A stretch of 64,000 bases of DNA, taken from Erwinia_E haradaeae_E (GTDB lineage Bacteria > Pseudomonadota > Gammaproteobacteria > Enterobacterales > Enterobacteriaceae). This document shows positions 41,159-53,244 of this stretch, one piece after another. The notes below the pieces were generated by a model, which saw nothing but the letters and a program-made list of their open reading frames with translations, made no database searches and was not told the origin of the DNA. The stretch lies in assembly GCF_900699015.1 (NCBI RefSeq), contig NZ_LR217737.1, positions 682,001-746,000 of the forward strand. The letters run 5' to 3'. How positions within the stretch are numbered: the first letter of the stretch is position 1; each line of letters starts with the position of its first letter. Made by a program: the position numbers and the translations under genes.

Positions 41159-41800
41159 ATGAATAGTAAATTCATTGTTATCGAAGGTCTAGAGGGAGCA
41201 GGAAAAAGTACAGCATGTCGTAAAATTATAACTACACTTTATCAACATGGAATTAAAAACGTTATTTATACGCGTGAACCAGGCGGAACCCCCATAGCAG
41301 AACAGTTACGAACATTAATTCAACAAAAAAGAATATCAAAAGAAAAAATAACAGATTCTGCTGAATTATTAATGCTCTATGCGGCACGAATTCAACTAGT
41401 AGAAAATGTCATTAAACCAGCATTAGCAAACGGATCTTGGGTGATAGGAGATCGACATGATCTTTCATCACACGCTTATCAAGGGGGTGGCCGAAGAATT
41501 AAACATAATTTTATTCACTATCTTAAAAAGGAAATATTAGGTGATTTTTCACCAGATCTAACATTATATCTTGACATAACCCCTGAGATTAGTCTACAGA
41601 GAACTCGTAACCGTGGATTTCTAGATCGCATTGAGCTAGAAAATCTTAGTTTTTTTACTCGAACTCGAAACCGATACCTCAAATTAGCTTTGGAAGATAA
41701 ACGAATTAAAATTATTGATGCCACTCAAAAACCACAAAAAGTGACTTATGAATTAAATAAAACAATAACTCAATGGTTGAAACAATCTTGCATATTTTAA
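41159..41800 (+). CDS. tmk: Thymidylate kinase
   Basis: Phosphorylates dTMP to dTDP, an essential step to dTTP. It is 213 aa, the E. coli length. The P-loop GLEGAGKST is near residues 10-18. The DRX-type motif is GDRHDLSSHAYQGGGR near residues 97-112. The lid region RNRGFLDRIELE is of the E. coli type, with catalytic arginines in the lid. In relatives it is followed directly by holB, which is not present here. Confidence 0.96.
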   Translation: MNSKFIVIEGLEGAGKSTACRKIITTLYQHGIKNVIYTREPGGTPIAEQLRTLIQQKRISKEKITDSAELLMLYAARIQLVENVIKPALANGSWVIGDRHDLSSHAYQGGGRRIKHNFIHYLKKEILGDFSPDLTLYLDITPEISLQRTRNRGFLDRIELENLSFFTRTRNRYLKLALEDKRIKIIDATQKPQKVTYELNKTITQWLKQSCIF

Positions 41801-42376
41801 TCTAAACTATAAATGTATAAAATATTAAATAATTACATAAAATTAAATTAATTCTATCTTTTAAATGTATTCAACTGAATATAATAAAACTATTTATATT
41901 TAAAAATTGAAATAAATGAAAAAATAAAGAACATATTCCTTCACTTTACTTAAAACACAAAAAATTTTCCACCCTTCTAACTAAAAATGATTTCATAAAA
42001 GAATTAAAAACATGGAATATACACTTGGCTCTCTTCACAAAAAAGAGAAGATTATTTCATAAAAACAATTAATATTTGCAGTATCATTATTTGAAGTCTT
42101 AAAATATATTAAGAAATTTCTTTAACCCATATATTGTCTTTTTTAAATAAAATATAAGTTTTCAATAAATCTAAATTTATTTTTATCAATAATTGTAATT
42201 ATTACATGAAAAAATGGAATTATACGAAATCTATAAAATAATATAATCTATAATATCTAAATATTCAATCCAAATGACTATCAATTTAAGAATACTTCTT
42301 CTATATAATACAACTCATAAAATTCCAGACTAATAATATAGATTATATTATTTTTAAATAAAAAGGAACCCTGACA
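41801..42376. other. Gap between tmk and pth
   Basis: 576 bp of AT-rich DNA. holB follows tmk in E. coli, but I see no trace of it. A short TCTCTT/AAGAGA stem near 42030-42048 is the only structure. The pth ribosome site AAGGA is at the right edge. Confidence 0.55.
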
Positions 42377-42967
42377 GTGACTTCCCAAATTAAGTTAATT
42401 GTTGGTCTTGCTAATCCTGGCGCACTTTATTCTGGTACACGGCATAATACTGGAGCTTGGTATGTAGAATTTTTAGCTCAACGTTATAATGCAACCTTAC
42501 AAGAAAACCGAAAATTTTTTGGCTACACCTCTCGTATTAGCATTGATAATAAAAACTTAAGACTTCTGATTCCTACAACCTTTATGAATCATAGTGGTAC
42601 ATCCGTCTTTGCTATGGCAAAATTTTTTCGTATTATGAATGAAGAAATATTAGTAGCACATGATGATATTAACCTCCCTGTTGGTATCGCTAAATTCAAA
42701 AATAATGGACATTATGGTAGTCATAACGGTTTAAAAGATATAAATATTAAATTAGGTCAAACAAGCAATTTCCACCGACTAAGCATTGGTGTTGGACATC
42801 CAGGTGATCGCAATAAAGTAGTAAAATTTGTATTAGATCCACCCCTTAAAGAAGAAAAACAAAAAATTATCGACGTTATCCATGAAGCAACTGTATGTAC
42901 TGAGTTATGGTTCAAACACACTTATTTAGAAGCAATGAACCGTTTACATAATTTTCAAGTAATCTAA
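42377..42967 (+). CDS. pth: Peptidyl-tRNA hydrolase
   Basis: Frees tRNA from peptides dropped by ribosomes; essential in bacteria. It is 196 aa (E. coli 194). It starts at GTG (42377) with AAGGA eleven bases upstream. The catalytic His is in the GTRHNTGAWYVEFLA segment near residue 22. NHSGTSVFAMAKFF and the DDINLPVG loop with its catalytic Asp are intact. FKNNGHYGSHNGLKDI is near residues 105-120. A ychF remnant follows, the gene that accompanies pth in enterobacteria. Confidence 0.95.
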   Translation: MTSQIKLIVGLANPGALYSGTRHNTGAWYVEFLAQRYNATLQENRKFFGYTSRISIDNKNLRLLIPTTFMNHSGTSVFAMAKFFRIMNEEILVAHDDINLPVGIAKFKNNGHYGSHNGLKDINIKLGQTSNFHRLSIGVGHPGDRNKVVKFVLDPPLKEEKQKIIDVIHEATVCTELWFKHTYLEAMNRLHNFQVI

Positions 42968-42970
42968 TAC

Positions 42971-44050
42971 ATGATATTTAGTTAGTGGTATTTGCAAAAT
43001 TATGATATAGGTTAAATAGTTATTTTTATATATAGAATATTTTATATCTTTTAGTTCGTTTCAACATGAAGATTAGGTCACACTAAAAAAATTATCACAC
43101 TATTTCTACTTGGTATATTTAATAAAAAAACTAATATAAGTGATTACAACACTGAAAACTAGAATCCAATCCATAACTAATCAAACATTACCATCAATCA
43201 TCCTACTAAAAGTTAGAAAATTTTATACACTTCTCTTATATATGAATTCAGTCATCCTAATCTTGTATTTTTTATAAAAAATACAAGATGGATATTTTTT
43301 AGATAAAGAAAATAAGTACTGAGTAAACCAAAACAAAAAATACTAATTAAACTTTAATATTTATTGAAATATTGATGGAAATAAAATATCTATTGTATTT
43401 CTTAAAATCTAACTCAAATAAATTCATCTTATTTATTAATAAACACTACAACCCTATACCTAAATTAAAATCGTTTTAATAAAATTAGTTACAATAATCA
43501 ACTCTATAAACATAAGATAAATAGAATACTATATATAAAAATATAACTCAATTAGATTCATATTTCTTATTATTATAAGAACTTCATTATGAGTTTTATA
43601 ATTCATACTATATATATTTATAATATTTTATATATCTAACTATTGCTTCTTACTTAGATTAAAAAAAAGAATACATAATTCTTCCTTGCGATATTAATTG
43701 ATATATAACCATTAAATACACTATCAAATAAATGTTACTAATCAAAACTAAAATACAGTCAACTAGACTATTATTTATCTTTAATTATTGTTAATAAAAA
43801 ATATGGATCATCTAAAATATAACCAAAAATTTATCCAAACTGACATCGATAGGAAATTAATGGAACATTCATCTTATCAATATACAAGAATAACTACAAT
43901 AAAGATGTTTTATATAGAGAATTATAGTAACGAGATTTATAAATAACATAGTTCGTTTTAATCTTATTATACTCCTTAGTCACCTATTGTAAATATTACA
44001 CACATAAAAGATATTCAGATTATCTTCATATCACACAAAAACATCTTAGA
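42971..44050 (+). pseudogene. ychF: Decayed YchF (OLA1-type ATPase) gene
   Basis: pth-ychF is the normal order. ATG-ATA-TTT at 42971 fits MGF. After a one-base shift, codons from 42984 run Ser-Gly-Ile...Lys against CGIVGLPNVGK, with Gly, Ile and Lys in exact register over 11 codons. Eight codons are missing. The next run (about 43038-43077) starts Asn-Ile-Leu-Tyr and keeps Asn at positions 1 and 10 of NFPFCTIEPN. Stops interrupt every block. The 3' limit is extrapolated from the family length of about 363 aa. Confidence 0.55.
43260..43289. terminator. Perfect 30-bp palindrome downstream of pth
   Basis: All 30 bases from 43260 to 43289 are self-complementary, with ATCTTGTA on one side, TACAAGAT on the other and a T/A-rich centre. 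As RNA it could fold into a stem of about 13 bp. It lies inside the span of the ychF remnant, so it may have arisen by mutation or be an acquired terminator for pth. Confidence 0.5.
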
Positions 44051-45803
44051 AAAATAAATACTATAAACCATATAAATATATATAGAAAATTTACTAACTA
44101 ATGTTTTGTTTATAAAGGCAATAAAATATTAACTAGTATAATATATCTATCTTAAAAAATTAAATTAATATAAATAAACACACTAACTTTAAGTTAGTAA
44201 TCTATATTTATTTTTACTAGTGCATATATATTATGCTGATAAAATGTAAATCAATTAAAATAAGAATAAAATTAGTCTAATATCGTTTTTATAAATAGAA
44301 ACAATATATGTAAATATCCTATATATTGATTTCCATAATTTATCTTATTCACTTTCTAATGATTAGCTATTTTCTAGCTATCCTCTTATAATCTTAATTT
44401 ATATCTTTTTTATTAGAAACAATCCTTCTGATACTAATTTATAAGTTAGCTCTTTATCTAATATTCCTTAAAGAAACAATACAGATTGTATCTAATGGGG
44501 AAATCAATTAGTAATAGCTCAAGTATTCAAATAATAAAAACTAATCTATTTCTACACCTACATAAACATTCATGATTAAATGCCATGTATCAGTTCTAAG
44601 TCTATAGATATAGATATATCTATAGATTATTCTTCGTTATCCACTAAATTAAATTTGAATTAACCAATTAAATCCTACCTACTAAATATATTCTTCTAAT
44701 TAAGTCCTAACAATTACAAAATAAAATTAAGATAAAATGATCATAAAACTGAGTATAAACCACTATTAAAGATAATAATAACTATATTTCTATCTGTATT
44801 AATGAGATCTAATAAAAATTAATACTCTTTAGCTTATATGCTACATATAATAGATTTATGTCAAACTAAAATCTCTACAACTATATTAATCTAATTTTTA
44901 TGTACAATTTATAACATAGATAAACTATTAAACTCAATATTAAAGAAGAAAAGCAAAATTTAAATACAATAAATACAGTTTTAAACGTCGTTAATACCTT
45001 CTACCTTTTATATTTAACTCACCTAATGTGCACATAAATAAATGTAAGTATACGAATAAATACTATAATAATATTATATCATGACTAGCCTAACGTAACG
45101 AATTTGATATTCCATGAGTTACTCATATATATAAAATATGATTCTAAAAATAGAAAATAAAGATCCTATTTTTATAAAACCACCTTACCTGGATTATTCT
45201 AAAATCAAAATTCCATTCAATTAGTTTTGATCTCAATTATAGAAATATAATTTAATACGTAGCTACAAATTAATGATAAAATATAGAAAATTTCTGTAAA
45301 ATAACAAATATTTACTAAATACTAACATTAACTCTATTTTTATATCTAAATCACATATATATGATATGATTTTTAAAAATCAGTATATTAATACTATTAG
45401 ATAAAATATAAAATAGATAATAAATATATTATTTTTTAATATCTAAAACAATAGATACAACTATGTCATTTGATCTATCTATTTATACTAATAAAAAATA
45501 TAATTTCACAGATAACTTGTTAACTATAACTTATTAACTATACTGAATGAATTATCCATCAGATAAAATAAAAAAATTTACTAAATAAAAAGTTATTTAA
45601 AATAATCTTATTATATCCAAATTTTATAGTTGAATGCTGTAATGGGATGAACTTTTTATAAAAACTATTAATAAATGACTATTGATTGTACATCTAATAC
45701 CACTACTTTAAAGTATAATGAAATTATATGTCCCTATTAATTCTATATCTACAGAATCACATTCACATTAACTACATTAGACATTGTCTTCATCTTCTAT
45801 AAA
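44051..45803. other. Long AT-rich gap before acpS
   Basis: 1.75 kb with no credible gene, tRNA or clear repeat on either strand. Whatever stood here is beyond hand recognition. It ends at the acpS stop. Confidence 0.55.
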
Positions 45804-46184
45804 TTAATTTTCCAAAATAACTATAGCGCAAGTATAATACCGTTCATCAGATAACGTAAGGTGAACATGCTCTACTAGCAATCTCCTTGCCATTATTTTT
45901 GCATTATCTAAAAAATATAACAATGGTTTACCTAGTTTATCATGACAAACCTCAAATTGATTAAATGCTATACAATCTTGCATACCTGTACCAAAAGCTT
46001 TAGATGCTGCTTCTTTAACAGCTAAGCGTTTAGCTAAAAAACGCTCTGGTTTATAATGTTCTTGATATTGCATCCATTCAGATTCACTAAGGATACGGCG
46101 TGCTAAACGATCACCTTTCCTAGCAATTACTTTGTATACACGAACAATCTCCACAATATCTATTCCAATACCAAGAATAGCCAT
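45804..46184 (-). CDS. acpS: Holo-[acyl-carrier-protein] synthase
   Basis: Transfers phosphopantetheine from CoA to acyl carrier protein, needed for fatty acid synthesis. It is 126 aa, the E. coli length. Both signature segments are present: GIGIDIVEIVRV near residues 5-16 (magnesium Asp) and RFLAKRLAVKEAASKAFGTGM near residues 48-68. AAGGA precedes the ATG. In relatives it is the last gene after pdxJ. Confidence 0.95.
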   Translation of the reverse strand: MAILGIGIDIVEIVRVYKVIARKGDRLARRILSESEWMQYQEHYKPERFLAKRLAVKEAASKAFGTGMQDCIAFNQFEVCHDKLGKPLLYFLDNAKIMARRLLVEHVHLTLSDERYYTCAIVILEN

Positions 46185-49135
46185 AAACCATCCTTACGCG
46201 GTCACGTCTTTGACTTATAAATCTAGTAAATTATTACCAAATATATCAAATACAACATATATATTATCTTTATATTTTATAAAATATCTTAATTATATGC
46301 TCCTATTCTATCAGAAAATACCTAACACCTCTCAAATAATATCTAAATTATAATCGATATGCTCTACCTACCCATTTATAGTTATAGAAACTAAATGAGA
46401 TATATCAAAATTTAATAATACAGCTGGTATTAAATAATATAGATAAAATAAAATATTAAAAACATTTTTATATTTGATAAAATATTCTAATACATTAATA
46501 TAGGTCTGGTGTTAATCCTTCAATCTTATAAAATCTACGATAAACATAATTACTTTACAATCTATTGTCATACTACATGTATATTAGTTTATTTCAAAGA
46601 TCATACACATTTTATCTCATCTTGTTTCTTCTCTTTATATGATTTGAATTAAGTTTTTTAAATTATCAAAATTCTAGCATATAATAAATAGTATTATTTA
46701 ATGAATCTAAGTTATAATAATATCCATACTTTATAACGAATAAAAAAGAATATTATTCTCCATAACGAGATTAACACTAATCTAAATAAAAAGTATTTAC
46801 TTCTGCTATCATTTATAAAATTGTCTTATTTTTTATCATAGATTAAAATAATCTGATCAACGGATCAGATCTATTACTCGTATAACTTATTATAAAATAG
46901 ATATGCTAAAGCTCTTCTATCCATTATTGATCAATAAAATTGAAATAATACGTCATATTAACTAGTTATACTATAAATAAATCTAATTACATACCATACT
47001 AGAAATAAATTATACTTATTCATACGAAATAATAATAATTAGATTCCATTGTATTTTTTAATTTTGAACAAATCTTTATTTTAAAAAAATTTTTTTATAC
47101 AACAGTAAAATATTCTGACTTATCCATTATTATCTTATACACTGAATTTAAAAAATATCATTCTTATGAATAACGTATAATTTTTACTTATACTATATAA
47201 TATAGTTGGTGCTAGAATAGAGATTGTGTCATAACCTCTCTCTCGTAGAAATAGAATTAACATCCTATTCAAATATATTTTTGAAATTTTTTAAAAAATT
47301 ATATTATTAATCTAAGCTTATGCACTTAAAATTATTGTAGTCTATAAAACATTCTTAATGATATCTCTCAACATATATTATGAGATAATATATAAATTTA
47401 TATTATTATAAAAGTTATTCTTATTCTTATAAGAATCAAACATTCAAAAACTATAAATCTACAAGTTAAATCAAGAATAGATTTAATCTCTATAATCATT
47501 AATATTGAATTTTAAATATGATAATATTATTCAACATATTAATTATTAAACATATTAATCATTTCTATTTTATATAAATCTTATCTATAAAACTTAATAT
47601 TTCATTTAATTATCTATCAGATAATTATATTATTTTCTTCAATTAACATTACATCCTATCCTCTCTAATATAAAAATACTTATCTGTGATAATAGATTTA
47701 AATTAAACAATATAATACTGTTTAATATAGAATAGATTTAATCTTTTATAACAATATTATATATATTAACATAATAAACAACGACATCTTCTAATTTAAA
47801 TACATTAACTATATAAAAATAGACTATTCAATAAATAAATATTTACAACATCATTGATGATAAGTAATTAATTTAAATCTAAAGAAAAAGGTGTAAAAAT
47901 AAAACATATATTATTTAATAATTTTTCTTTGTTTATCAGAAAAAATAATTTTTATTAATGAGTATTATATAAAATCACACCGTATTTTTAGTAAAAATTA
48001 AAATTTTAAATTTAAAGAACTGCTCTTAATTAAGAATCATTTTATTGTAAAACTTAAACCAATATCTAAAATATTGAAATAGACTGATAAAATATATGTA
48101 GCAAAAAATAGATCATACAAAACATAGAAAAAATCTTGCGACTGAAATATAGAAATATTCAGAATTAATATTTCTATAAACTATATCCAATATATCTCAA
48201 TATAGAAGATAATTAAATCTTATCTAACAAAGAATAACATATAACCTTGATCAATTTATAATTATACTAAAAATCATTTTCTTATCTCATTTTGAGTATT
48301 TAGGTTATTTTAATCTTAAGTTTTACTGATAATCTATTACACCAATTAAAGTTATAAGAATAATAATATATATTAATATAATTGTATTGGCATAACTTAC
48401 TCTAGTTTTCACATAACTCACACAATCAATATCAAGTAATCTTCGTCCTATCTTATCCGTATTAAAATAATAGTAACTATAATTACTATTTTTACACTGG
48501 AATCAAATTCCAAGATCTATAATAACTAATTAATAGATTATTAAATCATAAATTTATAAAATTTTAACTACCTCTCTAAGCAGTATAACCAGATCGCCCC
48601 AAAAATCTGTAATAACTTATCAACATAAAATCGTTCTTCATGTTCGATCAATTCAAAAATTAAAAATCTTCTAATAATAAGATGCTTATTATTTTTAATA
48701 AAATAAAATACATAGTATATACATTATAAAACATAAACAAATCTGATATTTATCAGACTATACTCAATAATATTTATTTTACCAATATAAAAATAAAATT
48801 AAGAAGAACCTCTCCTATATAGTTCTAAAAATGTTATAAACTTAAATTAATGAGAATATACATTAAGACAATACATAGTTAAGAATAGTTCAGTATCTGA
48901 GATACCCTGTGTCTTATTCATATTTATTTCTCAAATCAATCACGTATACCTATATATTAACATATAGGAGTATAATAGAAAAAACTTAAACATCATTAAA
49001 ATCTTCTAAAAACAATAAATATGACTATCTACTAAAAAATTAATCAACCAGAGCATTGTATGTAATTAGCATGAAAGAAAATCTAGACAATGCTAAAAGC
49101 TCTTTTAAGAAAATTAAATATTAGGATATTATAGT
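46185..49135. other. Longest gap of the window (acpS to sthA)
   Basis: Nearly 3 kb. By synteny pdxJ and recO remnants could lie on the minus strand next to acpS. Near 46340 the codons Asp-Ile-Ile-stop and near 46500 Pro-Ile-Leu-Met-Tyr resemble AIIARAV and PFIEIH of PdxJ. However, the distance to acpS is about 170 bp too long, so I do not call it. The rest shows nothing. The sthA ribosome site AGGA is at the right edge. Confidence 0.5.
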
Positions 49136-50536
49136 ATGAAAAAATCTCATGATTATCATGTAATTGTTATTGGATCAGGCCCTGGTGGTGAAGGTGCTGC
49201 AATGGGTCTTGTCAAGCAAGGAGCGCATATTGCAGTAATTGAACGCTATCAGAATATTGGTGGGGGCTGCACACATTGGGGGACCATTCCTTCAAAAGCA
49301 CTTCGTCATGCTGTAAGTCGTATTATTGAATTTAACCAAAATCCTCTCTATAGCGATCAAACTCAACTTCTTCGTTATTCTTTCTCTGAAATTTTACATC
49401 ATACTGTTAATGTAATTAACCAACAAACTAATGTACGGCAAGGATTTTATGAACGTAACCACTGCGACATTTTTCAAGGAAGCGCTCATTTTATTGATAA
49501 CCATACAATTGAAATATTAATTCCTGATGGAAGTACAGAAAGACTGACAGCTAAACAATTTGTTCTTGCATGTGGTTCACGGCCTTATCATCCACCTGAT
49601 ATTGACTTTACTAATCAACGAATTTACGATAGTGACTCTATTCTTAACCTGCAACACGATCTTAATCACGTTATTATTTACGGTGCCGGAGTAATTGGTT
49701 GTGAGTATGCTTCAATTTTTCGAGGACTCTCTATTAAAGTTGATTTAATTAATACTCGTAATCGTCTTCTGGAATTCTTAGATCAAGAAATGTCCGATTC
49801 TCTCTCATATCATCTCTGGAATAATGGAGTCGTAATTCGACCTAATGAAGAGCTTAAAAAAATTGAAAGAGTACCTAATGGAGTTATTGTGCATCTAGAA
49901 TCAGGGAAAAAAATAAAAGCAGGATGCCTTCTATATGCTAATGGTCGATCAGGTAACACGAACTCCTTATCTTTAAGCAATGCGGGTCTCGTAGCGGATG
50001 CACGGGGAATTTTAAAAGTCAATCATCTATATCAGACAGCACAACCTCATATCTACGCAGTAGGAGATGTTATTGGTTATCCCAGTCTAGCTTCATCCGC
50101 ATATGACCAAGGACGTCTTGCTGCTCAAGCAATGATAAAAGGAGAAATTGTATCAAATGTAAATAAAGATATTCCAACCGGAATATATACTATTCCAGAA
50201 ATTAGCTCTATTGGTCAAACTGAACAAAAATTAACAGCTATGAAAATTCCCTATGAAGTAGGAAGAGCACAGTTTAAACATCTTGCACGTGCACAAATAA
50301 TTGGCATGAGCGTAGGAAGTTTAAAAATACTTTTTCATAGAGAGACCAAAGAAATTCTAGGAATTCACTGCTTTGGTGAACGAGCAGCCGAAATAATCCA
50401 TATAGGACAAGCTATCATGGAGCAAAAAAATGGTGGCAATACACTTGAATACTTTGTTAACACAACATTCAATTACCCAACAATGGCGGAAGCCTATCGG
50501 GTTGCTGCACTTAATGGTATTAATCGATTATTTTAA
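49136..50536 (+). CDS. sthA: Soluble pyridine nucleotide transhydrogenase
   Basis: Cytoplasmic FAD flavoprotein that moves reducing equivalents between NADPH and NAD. It is 466 aa, the E. coli length. The FAD motif GSGPGGEGAAMG is near residues 13-24. GGGCTHWGTIPSKALRHA replaces the CxxxxC disulfide of related reductases, which separates SthA from lipoamide dehydrogenase. The NAD motif GAGVIGCEYASIF is near residue 183, and YAVGDVIGYPSLAS is near 305. The C-terminal dimer domain is complete. Confidence 0.96.
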   Translation: MKKSHDYHVIVIGSGPGGEGAAMGLVKQGAHIAVIERYQNIGGGCTHWGTIPSKALRHAVSRIIEFNQNPLYSDQTQLLRYSFSEILHHTVNVINQQTNVRQGFYERNHCDIFQGSAHFIDNHTIEILIPDGSTERLTAKQFVLACGSRPYHPPDIDFTNQRIYDSDSILNLQHDLNHVIIYGAGVIGCEYASIFRGLSIKVDLINTRNRLLEFLDQEMSDSLSYHLWNNGVVIRPNEELKKIERVPNGVIVHLESGKKIKAGCLLYANGRSGNTNSLSLSNAGLVADARGILKVNHLYQTAQPHIYAVGDVIGYPSLASSAYDQGRLAAQAMIKGEIVSNVNKDIPTGIYTIPEISSIGQTEQKLTAMKIPYEVGRAQFKHLARAQIIGMSVGSLKILFHRETKEILGIHCFGERAAEIIHIGQAIMEQKNGGNTLEYFVNTTFNYPTMAEAYRVAALNGINRLF

Positions 50537-51199
50537 TTATTCATTACTAACAAGATGTATCAATAAGCTATTACTTTATCTGTCTAATATCAGAGATATT
50601 ATACTTTTCACCTGACTAATGAAAAACATATTACCATAGATCTATTTCTAAGTATTAGAGATTTACTTAATAGAGTAAAACCTATAATAGAGTATTCCTG
50701 TAGTTATAGATTCTACGCACTACCTAATTCAAATATTTCTAATATAAGATGTCTTATCTAATACAATTTCCCAATCTTGTATAGCCTAAAACATGTTCTT
50801 ATTAGAAATATTGATAAAACTAATAAATCAATAATTTTACGTAAAAAATCAGTTTTTAATCTTTGTTCAATATTTATTGACAACATTATTACATATTTAT
50901 TCGACCATAACTGACTATAAATAAAAGATGTAATCATTTGTCTAAATAAGCTGAGTAAAAAAAACAAAGAAAAAAATAAAATAAACTTTTATTTTTTATT
51001 ATATTCTATAGAATATACATCTATATAAAGATCTTATTCTATTAATATCAAAACTAAAGATCTTATTGTGAAACTAAAATTAATTACCACTTTGTTTATA
51101 AAATGAATTGCCTCATTTTAGGTGTTTTAAAATAAAAAATGCATAGAAAACTATCTAAATGCTGTTTGCTCTGCAATAAAAAATCTGAAAATATAAGAA
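50537..51199. other. AT-rich gap after sthA
   Basis: No credible gene. A minus-strand open frame at 50758-50967 has no recognisable family. A bioH remnant might be expected beside gntX, but none was aligned. Confidence 0.5.
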
Positions 51200-51855
51200 T
51201 ACTTATTCTATAAAACTCATATTGATATTATAGTCACTATAGATAATCTGACTTTATCTCTTTTAAGTCTAAACACAATACACTAAATAATACTATTAAA
51301 TATATTTTCACTATAAACATAGCATTATAAATATTAAATATCCCAAGAATCTATAAGATTCTTAAATTATCTTGATATTTTATATTTATATTAAAACAAT
51401 TTTTATATCCTCACTATAAATAATTTTCCTTTAATAATTTACATAAACTCAAATCCATTAGCAGTATAAAAATCTATTATAAATCATTAAATTATACAAC
51501 TTTACCCATTGTCATGCATTAAAAACTTTACAGATCCATTAACATATTTATTAGGATTCAGCCTAATTATATAGACTAAACGTAAGATTATTGATATACT
51601 TATTTTTAATAAAATAAGTATATATAAATAGAAAAATATTTATATACATTTAAATTATCTTATTAGATTTACTATTAATACTACTTATAATAAATACTAA
51701 AAGATATTGTATCTTAATCTATATTATAAATAATTAGATATACCGTACATTCTATCTATATAAATAGACTTTTAAGCTATTAAAATACCATAAATATTCT
51801 ATAGAAATAGAATTAGCTCTAATATCGCTCCGTCTATTTCAGACAATAGATTAAC
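51200..51855 (+). pseudogene. gntX: Possible decayed gntX (amidophosphoribosyltransferase-like) gene
   Basis: gntX precedes nfuA in E. coli. At 51831-51848 the codons Arg-Leu-Phe-Gln-Thr-Ile, each one base or less from family codons, fit the tail CLCRTL. A stop follows at 51852, 46 bp before nfuA. Near 51680 codons Ile...Thr-Thr-Tyr resemble VVTTG, but the distance to the tail is about twice normal. Support therefore rests mainly on the last ten codons and on position. Confidence 0.35.
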
Positions 51856-51900
51856 AATCATACCAACACAATAAGTATTATATACTATTGAGTACCAATT

Positions 51901-52476
51901 ATGATAATTATTACTGATACTGCCCAAGTGCATTTTTCACAACTCTTATCTAAGAAAAAACACGGAACCCAAATTCGTATATTTGTTATTAATCCAGGTA
52001 CACTAACTGCTGAATGCGGTGTCTCATATTGTCCTCCTGAAACAATATCAGAAACCGATACTCAATTAACATTTCCTAAATTCTCAGCATTTATTGATGA
52101 GAGTAGTCTCCCATATCTTCAAGATGCTGAAATTGATTTTGTTACTGATTCACTTGTCTCTCAACTAACACTCAAAGCACCTAATGCTAAAAAACCTAAA
52201 ATTAATCCTGAATCTCCACTGATTGATCAAATAAAATATTTCTTACAAACAAAAATTAACCCAAAACTAGCGAATCATGGAGGAGGGGTTTCAGTAATAA
52301 AAATAACCGATGAAGGATATGTGGTTCTAAAATTTAGAGGAGGTTGTAACGGTTGCTCCATGGCTAACTTTACCATGAAAGAAGGTATTGAAAGAGAATT
52401 AATTACGCAATTTCCAGAATTAAAAGGAGCTCATGATATGACTGACCATGAACATGGAGACCATTCATTTTACTAA
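51901..52476 (+). CDS. nfuA: Fe/S biogenesis protein NfuA
   Basis: Carrier that accepts a 4Fe-4S cluster and passes it to client enzymes, important under oxidative stress or iron limitation. It is 191 aa, the E. coli length. An A-type-like domain (residues 1-100) is followed by the Nfu domain with the cluster-binding motif GGCNGCSM near residues 147-154. GVSYCPPE in the first domain is conserved. No strong ribosome site is visible before the ATG. With mrp decayed, it is the window's remaining Fe-S carrier. Confidence 0.95.
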   Translation: MIIITDTAQVHFSQLLSKKKHGTQIRIFVINPGTLTAECGVSYCPPETISETDTQLTFPKFSAFIDESSLPYLQDAEIDFVTDSLVSQLTLKAPNAKKPKINPESPLIDQIKYFLQTKINPKLANHGGGVSVIKITDEGYVVLKFRGGCNGCSMANFTMKEGIERELITQFPELKGAHDMTDHEHGDHSFY

Positions 52477-52568
52477 TGATAAAACCTAAATTCACTACTA
52501 ACAGTGAAAATGATTTTGGTAAATTAAAACCAACCTAGAAGAAACGCAAGATTCAAATTGATTAAATC

Positions 52569-52683
52569 ATTAAAATAAACTTATTAGTCTTAGTATCAAT
52601 GATAATCATGTACTAAATTTACGAATTGATTAATGCTATTTAGCATGATAAATAATTTTACATTTCTATATGGACAGGAATTT
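52569..52683 (+). repeat. Left arm of 115-bp perfect inverted repeat around rplY
   Basis: I compared this arm base by base with the reverse complement of 53245-53359 and found no mismatch over 115 positions. Flanking bases differ immediately on both sides. It lies 84 bp past the rplY stop. It contains a small ATGCTA/TAGCAT stem and the promoter-like pair TTGATT (52626) and TAAATA (52649), which here points into the 3' end of rplY. The arm has no terminal repeats of its own and no open frame. Confidence 0.97.
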
Positions 52684-52767
52684 TGTACATTGAAATATTT
52701 TGATTAAATTCTATGCACTTTTTATCAAGTACGTAGCGTATAATATCAAATATACTCAATTTAGCAA

Positions 52768-53055
52768 TTAAACAACACGTATAAAATCTATATGATGTAT
52801 TTTTGGTTTAAATGGATGACGCTGCATTGCCTTCACTTTAACCTTAGTTTCTACACCATCAATGACTAGAGAGAGAACATCTGTGTAAAATCTAGTTTCT
52901 AACTGAAGATTTATGACAGATTTCTGAACTATTTCAATAGCAGATGAAACTATGTTACCACCATAAACAATGGCAGGAAATTTATTAGATGTACGTAGTC
53001 GGCGACTCGAACTCTTGCCACACTTCTCACGGATTGAAGCATGAATAATGAGCAT
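52768..53055 (-). CDS. rplY: 50S ribosomal protein L25
   Basis: Binds 5S rRNA in the central protuberance. I place the start at the ATG at 53055, which follows AAGGA closely and gives 95 aa, against 94 in E. coli. The upstream in-frame ATG (53076) adds seven residues, KLKGRN-type, without family support. SSRRLRTSNKFPAIVYGG near residues 15-35 and the end RHPFKPKIHHIDFIRVV are typical of the single-domain enterobacterial form. The gene sits alone in a 561-bp island between identical inverted arms. Confidence 0.93.
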   Translation of the reverse strand: MLIIHASIREKCGKSSSRRLRTSNKFPAIVYGGNIVSSAIEIVQKSVINLQLETRFYTDVLSLVIDGVETKVKVKAMQRHPFKPKIHHIDFIRVV

Positions 53056-53244
53056 ATTACGTCCTTTTAATTTCAAATATCCTCTTTCACACCTTTAGAA
53101 TAAAAGTCTGATTGATAAAATCTATAGATTATAAAATTAGATAACAGTACACTACTGAATTAATGAAGTAAGCAATGTTATAATGATATTACTAAACACA
53201 GAACTATTTAACTCTTAAATAAAAAATAAATACTTTAAATCTAC

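Noticed and set aside
46250..46950. pdxJ remnant upstream of acpS
   Set aside because: Several short codon matches, but the implied end is about 170 bp too far from acpS and the blocks conflict in frame.
52569..52683. Repeat arm as a MITE or insertion sequence
   Set aside because: No terminal inverted repeats within the arm, no target duplication and no other copy seen in this window.
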